This document shows, piece after piece, positions 53,524-63,300 of a DNA stretch of 64,000 bases. The position numbers and the translations under genes were made by a program. The notes below the pieces were generated by a model that was not told the DNA's origin, did no database searches, and saw only the letters and a program-made list of their open reading frames with translations. Within the stretch, counting starts at the first letter, position 1; each line of letters begins with the position of its first letter. The DNA comes from an uncultured Lachnospiraceae bacterium (GTDB lineage Bacteria > Bacillota > Clostridia > Lachnospirales > Lachnospiraceae): NCBI GenBank assembly GCA_934339365.1, contig CAKRHW010000007.1:7635-71634 (forward strand), given 5' to 3'.

Positions 53524-55188
53524 TTAATTTTCAATCCACGTCTTCTCAAATTCATCTTTGCTAATCGGTTTTCCATAATAAAATCCCTGAATATAATCTG
53601 GATTCAGTTTCTTGACTGCTTCTAATTGTTCTTCTGTCTCTACTCCTTCATAACAAACCTTCAAATTCATACTGTGCGCTAATTCCGTCACATGTTTAAT
53701 CAGGATATAATCATAATCGCTATTCAGAATATTCTGAATAAATAACCGATCAATCTTAATCACATCAAACATATTTTCTTTTACATAACGCAGATTCGAA
53801 TAACCTGTTCCAAAATCATCAAGCGCTAATCGAAGGGAATGTTCCTTGAATCGTTTTAAAACATTTTGCGTAACCTGGCTTGTCTCAATCTCACCACTTT
53901 CCGTTAATTCAAATACTACATGTGCAGAATCAATCGTTTCCTGTTCCATACACTGCATAATATCAAATACTACATTGCTTCTTTGCAACTGCACAAAAGA
54001 AAGATTAATATTCATCTGAAAATCCGGATACCTCTTCTGCCAGAGTACACACTGTCGCAGTGCAGTCTTCATAATCCAGCGTCCTAATGGAATGATTAAA
54101 GATGTCTCTTCTAGCATCGGAATAAAGTCTGCCGGAGACATAAAGCCATATTTGGCACTATTCCATCGAATCAACGCCTCTGCTCCATGTATCTTAGAAT
54201 CATTTACCTGAATGATAGGCTGATAATATAATTCAAAACCACAAAAATGATTCTCTATATCGATTCGCAAACATTCCTGTATATCTAATCGTCTGATATA
54301 TTCATCATATTGCTTCTGATCATAGCTGAAAAATGTATTTTTCCCTTTTCTCTTTGCCTGATGAAGAGAAAAAGACATCCGGTCAATCACAACATCATAA
54401 GGAATGGACTTAGAATCTACTTTTGTCGCTCCCGCAGATATCGTATGGAACATTTTAAACCCATGTTCACTAATGGATTTTTCTAAACGAATCCGGATAT
54501 ACTGATAGATTTCTTTCGCATCCTCAATGGTTCCTCCGCATCGGTTCCAGATGACTATGGTATCCCCTTCCATACGATATAACAATTCATCTGACTTCAC
54601 ACATCTTTTTATGATTGATACCAGATTCACAAGAATAGTATCTCCGAATACATGCCCATATTTTTCATTGATTTCTTTATAATTATCAATTCCAATCACC
54701 ATCATGAACCCAGAAAATTCCTGTATCTTCGCATACTCTGAATAATCTTTTTGTAATATGTTCTCATTATAAAGACCACTTACATTATCAATCTTATTCC
54801 GAACACCTAATTCTGCAATTCTCCCAAACAAAAATCGTGGTTTCCCGTCTTCGTCATTGATGACTTCTCCTCTGCAGCTAATCCAGACCGGCTGACCTTC
54901 TCTGCTCATCCAGCGGTATTCCATATTGTGTATCTTTTTTTTGCCTTCCTTCAGTTCTAAAAGATCCTCTAATACACGCTCGTAATCTTCTTCATACATA
55001 ACCATACGAAATACATCATTTGCATGATAAAAATCTGCCTGATCTAGCCGAAAAACCTCTAATGCCCTTTGGGAAATCACATAGTGCTCTTTTTTAAAAT
55101 CTAATATGAATATATATTCTTCTGTACAATGATCAAAAATCGTAAACAAATATTGTAACTGCTTGAATTTTATGTGCATTCCTGTCAC
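53524..55188 (-). CDS. PAS-GGDEF(degenerate)-EAL cyclic-di-GMP phosphodiesterase
   Basis: This 554-residue cytoplasmic protein has an N-terminal PAS-like sensor (about 15-130), then a GGDEF-fold domain in which the signature reads MEGDT near residue 207. That has lost the GGDEF residues, so it is probably inactive or GTP-sensing. The C-terminal EAL domain (about 305-554) keeps the catalytic set: GAEALIRW, the Asn in MNINLS, ELTES, DDFGTGYSNL, IKIDRLF, YEGVET and IQGF. I therefore predict c-di-GMP hydrolysis to pGpG, controlled by the PAS signal. No neighbouring c-di-GMP target is visible. Confidence 0.92.
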   Translation of the reverse strand: MTGMHIKFKQLQYLFTIFDHCTEEYIFILDFKKEHYVISQRALEVFRLDQADFYHANDVFRMVMYEEDYERVLEDLLELKEGKKKIHNMEYRWMSREGQPVWISCRGEVINDEDGKPRFLFGRIAELGVRNKIDNVSGLYNENILQKDYSEYAKIQEFSGFMMVIGIDNYKEINEKYGHVFGDTILVNLVSIIKRCVKSDELLYRMEGDTIVIWNRCGGTIEDAKEIYQYIRIRLEKSISEHGFKMFHTISAGATKVDSKSIPYDVVIDRMSFSLHQAKRKGKNTFFSYDQKQYDEYIRRLDIQECLRIDIENHFCGFELYYQPIIQVNDSKIHGAEALIRWNSAKYGFMSPADFIPMLEETSLIIPLGRWIMKTALRQCVLWQKRYPDFQMNINLSFVQLQRSNVVFDIMQCMEQETIDSAHVVFELTESGEIETSQVTQNVLKRFKEHSLRLALDDFGTGYSNLRYVKENMFDVIKIDRLFIQNILNSDYDYILIKHVTELAHSMNLKVCYEGVETEEQLEAVKKLNPDYIQGFYYGKPISKDEFEKTWIEN

Positions 55189-55376
55189 CTCACCTATGAA
55201 ATGTATCTACCGCATGAAAACTGGAATAACGAACTGATTCCTATCAGAATAAAATATAAATATAAGAAATTTAGAATATTGTCAGATTCTCACTGAATCT
55301 CTGAATAAATGATACTACGGCTGAACCGCTTGATTCTATTCTAGAATTGCTCTGCTATCATACAATTCTTCTAAAG

Positions 55377-55450
55377 TCGGAGTTGCGGGATTTGAACCCA
55401 CGGCCTCTACTTCCCGAAAGTAGCGCTATACCAAACTTAGCTAAACCCCG
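55377..55450 (-). tRNA. tRNA-Pro (anticodon CGG)
   Basis: The minus strand folds into a normal cloverleaf: acceptor stem CGGGGTT / AACTCCG, D stem GCTA / TAGC, anticodon stem CTACT / AGTAG with loop TTCGGGA, and T stem GTGGG / CCCGC with TTCAAAT. The anticodon is CGG, decoding CCG proline codons. The discriminator base is A, and CCA is not encoded, so it must be added. A 30-nt hairpin lies directly upstream of the 5' end. Confidence 0.93.
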
Positions 55451-55456
55451 AAAAAT

Positions 55457-55486
55457 CGGATATAGATCTGTATGAATCTATATCCG
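55457..55486 (-). terminator. Perfect hairpin directly before the tRNA-Pro 5' end
   Basis: An 11-bp perfect stem (CGGATATAGAT / ATCTATATCCG, 8-nt loop) followed by ATTTTT on the minus strand lies 6 bp upstream of the mature tRNA. It fits a terminator for the solute-binding protein gene. It may instead be a processing signal in the tRNA precursor. Confidence 0.6.
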
Positions 55487-55576
55487 TAATAATTCTTTGC
55501 CATCTAATATGATTCGGTGTTCAAACATCCAAATCTTAATTACATGAATTGTTCTGTGCCTTGCACTCGCACAATC

Positions 55577-57151
55577 CTAATAAAATAATTCCATCATCTG
55601 TTCTCCACTACAATCTGAAGAAACAGCAAGAAAGGAACTTGATGCCACAACTGGGATAATAAACTGATTCTCAATACAAAAATCCTCAACAGTATTATAC
55701 ACCTCTGCATAGTTTTTTGTAAAGATTTTTTGCGACACTTCTTCATATTTTTTTTGTAAATCTGAATTCTCTTCTAATAGATTTTCTGCAAATTCAATCA
55801 ATGACTGTTCTGTCGGCAAATCTAAGTAAAAATCACCCTGCTCTTTTTGTAATGTAATGCTATTACTCTGTTCTTCTGTTGTTTCCTTACTTTCTTGTAT
55901 CTTTACTTTAATTCCGGCATTTTCTAGTTCTTTTTTTATCTCTTTCGCATACGAAAGAGAATACTCATCTGATGGACAGACCAGTTTTAATTGCTTTTGT
56001 TTTGATTCCTTCCAAAGTTCTTTTGCCTTTTTTTCATTTTGCGACGGAACGGATTGTTGACATCCATAAATATTATCTGTACTAATAATTCCATAAGAAG
56101 TAAGGCCATTAGAAAATACGATATTTTTTTCTTCTAACGTCTTCCGGTCAATTGCATATGCAACGGCCTGTCTTACCTTCACATCTTTTCCTGCATCACT
56201 TTTTAAATTAAAACCAATGTATTGATATTCTTGTTTTCTAACCTGATAAACATCATAACCATTATTTTTCTTAATAGTATCTAAATCTTTTTTGCCATTC
56301 ATATAGAACAAATCAACTGTATGATCCTTTAATTCTTCCTCAAGTTTATTTCTTGCCATTGTTCTGATTTGAATCGTATCATACGCATAAGGACTATCCT
56401 GATATTCTTCATTTCTCGTAAATTCCATCTGTTGCTGAAAAATAATATTTGAAATCTTATATGGTCCTGTTCCCACTGGATAATTCTCACTTTGTTCGTC
56501 TTTTTCAAGCTTTTGAATTGGGATGGTAAATGCGAGTAAATTAGATGCCTTTACAGATTCAAATGTAACTTCTACTGTCTGATCATCAATTTTTTTGATT
56601 CCGCTGATATCATCACTTTTCTTCTCCTGATATTCTAAAACTCCCTGTATGGAACTAAGAAATTCTTTTTTATAAGATTCAGAATGCTGTGCAGCTACTC
56701 TCTCATAAGACGCTATAATATCATCTGCTTGAAGTATCGTTTTATCAGAAAACCGGGCTTGTTTTAACTCAATCCTTGCCTTTTTTCCATGATTAGAAAA
56801 TGTAATATTTTTTGCTAAAACATTCGTAACTCTTCCCATGGAATCGATGCGAAGAAATGGTTCATAAACAAGGTTCTCTGTTATATGTCCTGCCTCTGTA
56901 TCATGCTCATAAACCTTGGTATCGGTTGGTATGTTCGACACACCAATTACAAATGTCTTTTTCCTTTCATCTGTTTTATTAATTGTCTGTGCATTTCCTT
57001 TATAGCAGGAAACATACTTCATGGATTCTTTTTCCTTACTCTTATTGAAATACCGGTAGCAGATTGCAATTACAACTGCAAGTAAAATCACAATTCCCAC
57101 TACGATACATAATATTTTCTTTCTGTCTTTCCTATTCTTTTCGTTTTTCAT
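55577..57151 (-). CDS. ABC-transporter solute-binding protein, family 5 (peptide/nickel type), membrane-anchored
   Basis: This 524-residue extracytoplasmic protein starts with a basic stretch and one transmembrane segment (about 12-32) that anchors it. The family 5 binding protein follows: VYEPFLRIDSMGRV near 90, LKQARFSDKTILQADDIIASYERV near 130, and VRQAVAYAIDRKTLEE near 330. Members bind oligopeptides or nickel for ABC importers. No permease or ATPase genes adjoin it, so it is an orphan binding protein. The C-terminal 100 residues are less typical than the rest. Confidence 0.87.
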   Translation of the reverse strand: MKNEKNRKDRKKILCIVVGIVILLAVVIAICYRYFNKSKEKESMKYVSCYKGNAQTINKTDERKKTFVIGVSNIPTDTKVYEHDTEAGHITENLVYEPFLRIDSMGRVTNVLAKNITFSNHGKKARIELKQARFSDKTILQADDIIASYERVAAQHSESYKKEFLSSIQGVLEYQEKKSDDISGIKKIDDQTVEVTFESVKASNLLAFTIPIQKLEKDEQSENYPVGTGPYKISNIIFQQQMEFTRNEEYQDSPYAYDTIQIRTMARNKLEEELKDHTVDLFYMNGKKDLDTIKKNNGYDVYQVRKQEYQYIGFNLKSDAGKDVKVRQAVAYAIDRKTLEEKNIVFSNGLTSYGIISTDNIYGCQQSVPSQNEKKAKELWKESKQKQLKLVCPSDEYSLSYAKEIKKELENAGIKVKIQESKETTEEQSNSITLQKEQGDFYLDLPTEQSLIEFAENLLEENSDLQKKYEEVSQKIFTKNYAEVYNTVEDFCIENQFIIPVVASSSFLAVSSDCSGEQMMELFY

Positions 57152-57183
57152 ATCTGACCTCTTACTTCGTCTTTTTCTCTTTT

Positions 57184-57212
57184 ATCATACGTGTATTTCA
57201 ACTTTTTTTCAA
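57184..57212 (-). promoter_or_regulatory. Promoter of the solute-binding protein gene
   Basis: On the minus strand TTGAAA and TATGAT are separated by exactly 17 bp, about 33 bp ahead of the gene start. The adhesin terminator lies just upstream, so this gene is transcribed on its own. Confidence 0.7.
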
Positions 57213-57240
57213 GTATTGATTCTTTTGCTTTGGTAAAAAG

Positions 57241-57289
57241 AATACCTCTAAAGTATTCTGTTTTATCAACAGTTTCCTTTAGAGGTATT
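57241..57289 (-). terminator. Terminator of the adhesin gene
   Basis: A perfect 13-bp stem (AATACCTCTAAAG / CTTTAGAGGTATT) around a 23-nt loop is followed on the minus strand by a T-rich stretch. It lies about 40 bp after the adhesin stop codon. Confidence 0.8.
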
Positions 57290-57328
57290 TTATTTTATCT
57301 TTTGTATTTTTCTACTGCTAAAGTATTC

Positions 57329-60300
57329 CTAATGTTCTAATTCTTTCTTACGTTTTTTCCGTTTTTCAAGAATTGCTAAAATACATCCGGAGAATGCCAT
57401 TAAACTAATCCAGATTGATAATTCTCTTCCGTTATCTCCTGTCTTAACCGGATAATCTGGTTTCGTCTCATCATGATGTTCCTTCTTTCCAGTTGGTCCA
57501 CTCTTTATGAGATATTCTTTCTTATCTGGTGTCTTTGGAGTTTTTGGATTTTGTTCTGGTTTCTGTGGCTGTTTTACTTCTTCTGGTGGCTGCTCTTCTT
57601 CATGATTGATTGCCTGATAAATATTGATTCCTTTTCCGTCATCAACAATATCTGCGATATCAAATCCGTCGATAATATTTGAGCTTGAAGAATCTGTCGA
57701 TGGTTTTGCAAGAACTGTGTGTCCCTGGAATTCATGATTTGCATCACTTACCTTCAATGGCAGATCCTTTCTTCCATCTGCTCCGTTTATATAATAGTCA
57801 TCTGGAATCTTTGAAATAGTTGTATCATAGCCTGCTAAATATTTCTTTCCGTCTATTTCTACATAAGATGGTAAATCCTTAAATTCGAATTTTCCATTGT
57901 TATCTGTGATGGTTGTCTGTTCAAAGTCATCAACTTTTTCCCATGCACCATCTTTGTAATAGAACTGATTCAGCTTTACTTCTACGGAACCTACACCTGG
58001 TTCGTCTTTATCCTGGCTTTGATTCTTATTTACATCGTTCCATACAACTCCGGAAATACTGCCTGGTTTTAATGCTACAAGTCCTCCATCATTTCCTTCA
58101 TGGTCATTTTGAAGAATTAACTCGTAAGCAGTATCTTTAATCTTTCTCTGATAATGTGTATTGTTTGTATCATCTGCTTTCTTTGCAAGAATCAGATATT
58201 CATCCTCTTCACAAAGGTTCAGATTTTTAGCGATTAAATCACTGTCTTTTGTCTGATCATCTGTTGCATGATATTTTGTTACGGCATATTTATCTGGCAG
58301 TTTTTCTACATAAACCTTGTAACCTAAGATATAGGATGTTTCAATTTCTTCCTTCGTTTCTTTTCCTGTTGCATCTACATTCATGTAACTTGGAAGATTT
58401 GCAAATGTATACCTGCCCTGCTCATCGGTCTTTGCTGTCTGATTGAAGTTCTTATCCTCTATCCATTTTGTTCCATTGTAATAGAATCTCTTTAAATGGA
58501 CTTCTATGTCAGATATTCCCTTTTCATCCTGTTCCCGAATACCGTTATAATGATCATCCTTCCAAATGATACCTGTAATCTTTGCCTGATCTTTCTGAAT
58601 CTTTACAAGACCTGCATCTTTTTCGCTTTCATTTACTGCCTGTCTTACATCGTAAACTTTTCCATTGTAGCTTACCTGATAATACTTGTTTTCTGTATCT
58701 GGATTTTCTACTTCTTTTGCCAATAGAATGTATTCTTCCTGATTGGTTAAAGTATAATCGTCTGCATTCAGATCGCTGTCACCAGCATGTCCTGCTCCGT
58801 TTACCTGATACTTTGTAACTGCGTATGTTTCAGGTTTTGTACTGTCTTTGTCTACGACTAACTGATAGCTATACATCTTCTGATAATCTTTACTGTCATA
58901 TACTGCAAGATTGTGGAATGCATACTGTCCATTTTCATCTGTAAATGTTTCAGATTTCAATGTGCCATCTGCATTTTTCTCACTTGCAAATGTCTCATCT
59001 TTCTTCCATGTATTGTCTTTTGCATCATATACATATCTAGAAAGTATTACTTTTACATTTGCAATTTTGTTTTCATCCGCCTGCTGAATTCCATCATAAT
59101 TCTGGTCTTCCCAGACAATTCCTTTGATGATTCCTGTTTCATTTGGCTTTAATCCTGCATCATTTCCATTATGATCTTCTGCAGTTACTACATCATAGAT
59201 ACCTGCCTCTTCTGTATTTGTCTCTACGTTTACAATGTAGTAATCATCACTTCCATGAAGTTTTTCTTTATCTGCCTTACCGGCTAAAATGATATATTCA
59301 CTATCTTGTGTTAAATGGTAAGTCTTGGCAATCAGATCGCTGTTTCTGTCTGCTTCTACACCTTGTACCTGATATTTTGTTGCTGCATAAGTTTCTGGTT
59401 TTGCTGTATTCTTATCAATACTTAATTGATAACTGTAAATCTTTTCTGTCTGTTCTTTTTCATGAGTTTCAAGATTGTCAAAGCTATATTGTCCCTTTGC
59501 ATCTGTCTCTGTCTGCTTCTCATAATCTTTTTGTTCTACCCATGTCTTTTGTTTTGCATCGTATACGAAACGATGTAATATCACTCGAACTTTGGCAATT
59601 CCATTTTCTGCATCATCACGTCTTCCATCATAGTTATCATCTTCCCAGACGATTCCATGAATGGATGCTGTCTCATATTTCTTAAGTCCTGCATCATTTC
59701 CACTATAATCTACAGCCTTTGTTACATCATAAACTTTTCCATTGTACCTTACCATGTAATACTTGCTGTCATCTTTTGTATCATCTGCCTCATCTGCTAA
59801 GATGATATATTCATCTTTTGCTGTCAGGCTGTAATCTTTTGCATTCAGGTCACTGTCGTTATCCTGTCCTGCTCCATTTACCTGATACTTTGTAACTGCA
59901 TAAGTCTCTGGTTTCGTACTGTCTTTGTCTATTTCTAACTGATAGCTGTACAAATTCTGATAATGATCTTTTTCATGTGTATCAAGTCCTGTAAACAGAT
60001 ATTGACCATTTTCATCTGTAATTGTTTCTTCGTTAAAGTTACTATCTTTTGTCTGAGTCTTTGTCTTTGCATCATATACAAATCGAATCAGTCTTACCTT
60101 AATACCTGCAAGTCTCTTCTCATCTGACTGGCGGATTCCATCATAATTTTGGTCTTCCCAGACAATTCCGGAAATATTACCATGTTTATAATCTTTGAAT
60201 CCGGCATCATTTCCACTGTAATCCACAGCTTTTGTCATATCGTAGAGTTTTCCATTGTATTTTACCATGTAATACTTACTGTCATCTTCTGTATCATCTG

Positions 60301-63300
60301 ATAATCCTGCAAGAAGGATATATTCATCTTCTTTCGTCAGGCTGTAATCTTTCGCATTCAGGTCACTGTCGTTATCCTGTCCTGCTCCGTTTACCTGATA
60401 CTTTGTAACTGCATAAGTGTCTGGTTTTGTACTGTCTTTGTCTACGGCTAACTGATAGCTGTACATCTTCTGGTAATTATCATTTTCATGGGTTGCAAGT
60501 CCGTTAAACTGATACTGACCCTTCGCATCGGTTAATGCTTCCTCACTAAAGTCTGCATCCTTTGTCCAGGTTTCTGTCTGTGCGTCATAGATAAATCTTG
60601 TTAAGATTACTTTCACACCAGAAAGTCCCGGTTCTTCTGTCTGATGGATTCCATCATAATTCTGGTCTTCCCAGACAGTTCCCTGAATGCTTCCTTTTTC
60701 GTAAGGCTTAAATCCTGCATCGTTTCCACTGTGATTTTCAGCAGTTACTACATCGTAACTTCCTGCCTCATCTCCCGTCTCTACTTTTGCAATGTAGTAA
60801 TTATCGCTTCCATGTTGTGCTTCTGTTGCCTTCTTTGCAAGAATGATATATTCATCTTCCTTCGTCAGGTCATAAGTCTTGGCAATTAAATCACTGTTTC
60901 TGTCTTCTGCAACTCCTTCTGCCTGATATTTCGTAACGGCATAAGTAGCTGGATTTGTGCTTTCTTTATCAATGCTTAACCGATAACTGTAAAGCTTTTG
61001 ATAGTCATCTTTTTCATGAGTTTCAAGACTGTCAAACAAGTACTGTCCGTTCTTGTCCGTCTTTGTGCTCTTCTCAAAGGTTTCATCTTTTACCCATTGT
61101 TTCTTCTGTGCATCATATGCATATCTTGTTAAGAGAACTTTGATTCCTGCCATTACCGGCTCATCCTCTTCCCGTTCTCCATTGTAGTTTTGGTCTTCCC
61201 AGACATTTCCGGAAACAGAGGCCGTCTCATATGCCTTTAATCCTGCACTCTTCTCGCTATTATCTACAGCTTTCGTTACATCGTAGAGTTTTCCATTGTA
61301 TTTTACCATATAATACTTACCGTCATCTTCTGTATCATCTGATAGTCCTGCAAGAAGGATATATTCCTCTTCTTTCGTCAGGCTGTAATCTTTCGCATTC
61401 AGGTCACTGTCGTTATCCTGTCCTGCTCCGTTTACCTGATACTTTGTAACTGCATAAGTGTCTGGTTTTGTACTGTCTTTGTCTACGGCTAACTGATAGC
61501 TGTACATCTTCTGGTAATTATCATTTTCATGGGTTGCAAGTCCGTTAAACTGATACTGACCCTTCGCATCGGTTAATGCTTCCTCACTAAAGTCTGCATC
61601 CTTTGTCCAGGTTTCTGTCTGTGCGTCATAGATAAATCTTGTTAAGATTACTTTCACACCAGAAAGTCCCGGTTCTTCTGTCTGATGGATTCCATCATAA
61701 TTCTGGTCTTCCCAGACAGTTCCCTGAATGCTTCCTTTTTCGTAAGGCTTAAATCCTGCATCGTTTCCACTGTGATTTTCAGCAGTTACTACATCGTAAC
61801 TTCCTGCCTCATCTCCCGTCTCTACTTTTGCAATGTAGTAATCATCACTTCCATGTTGTGCTTCTGTTGCCTTCTTTGCAAGAATGATATATTCACTCTC
61901 TTTTGTCAGCTCGTATGTCTTTGCATCTAAATCACTGTTACGGTCTGCTTCCACTCCTTCTGCCTGGTACTTCGTTGCTGCATAATTCTTTGGATCTGTG
62001 CTTTCCTTGCTGATTCTTAACTGGTAACTGTAGATTCTCTGATACTCATCCTTCTTATGGGTTTCTAAATCTCTGAATTCATACCGGCCGCTTTCATCGG
62101 TTTCTGTCTTTTCCTCGTATGTCTCATCCTTCTTCCACTCATTTCCTTCGTAAATGTATCTGCTTAAGATTACTTCTACTCCGGATTTTCCGGTTTCTGC
62201 ATCATCTCTTCTTCCGTTATAGTTATCATCTTCCCAGACAATTCCGGAAATGGCTGCTGTCTCATATGCTTTTAATCCTGCGCTCTTTTCGCTGTTATCT
62301 GCAGCTTTCGTTACATCGTAAACTTTTCCTTTGTATTTTACCATGTAATACTTACCGTCATCCTCTGTATCATCTGCAAGTCCTGCAAGAAGGATATATT
62401 CATCTTCCTTCGTCAGGCTGTAATCTTTCGCATTCAGGTCACTGTCGTTATCCTGTCCTGCTCCGTTTACCTGATACTTTGTAACTGCATAAGTCTCTGG
62501 TTTTGTACTGTCTTTGTCTACGGCTAACTGATAGCTGTACAGTTTCTGGTAATCATCATTTTCATGGGTTGCAAGTTCCTTAAATAAGTACTGGCCATTT
62601 TCATCGGTGACTGCTTCGTTTCTTAAGTTTCCATCGGAATCTTTTTCTGTATCAAAGCTTTCATCTCTTGTCCAGGTTCCTGTCTGTACGTCATAAACAA
62701 ATCTTGTCAGGATTACTTTTACGCCTGCAATTCCCGGTTCTCCTGCCTGATGAATTCCGTCGTAATTCTGGTCTTCCCAGACAGTTCCCTTGATGCTTCC
62801 TTTTTCGTAAGCCTTAAATCCTGCATCGTTTCCACTGTGATTTTCTGCGGTTACTACATCGTAATTTTCTGTCTCATCTCCTGTCTCTACTTTTGCAATG
62901 TAGTAATCATCGCTTCCATGTTGTGTTTCTGTTGCCTTCCTTGCAAGAATGATATATTCATCTTCCTTCGTCAGGTCATAAGTCTTGGCAATTAAATCAC
63001 TGTTTCTGTCTTCTGCAACTCCTTCTGCCTGATATTTCGTAACGGCATAAGTAGCTGGATTTGTGCTTTCTTTATCAATGCTTAACCGATAACTGTAAAG
63101 CTTTTGATAGTCATCTTTTTCATGAGTTTCAAGACTGTCAAACAAGTACTGTCCGTTCTTGTCCGTCTTTGTGCTCTTCTCAAAGGTTTCATCTTTTACC
63201 CATTGTTTCTTCTGTGCATCATATGCATATCTTGTTAAGAGAACTTTGATTCCTGCCATTACCGGCTCATCCTCTTCCCGTTCTCCATTGTAGTTTTGGT

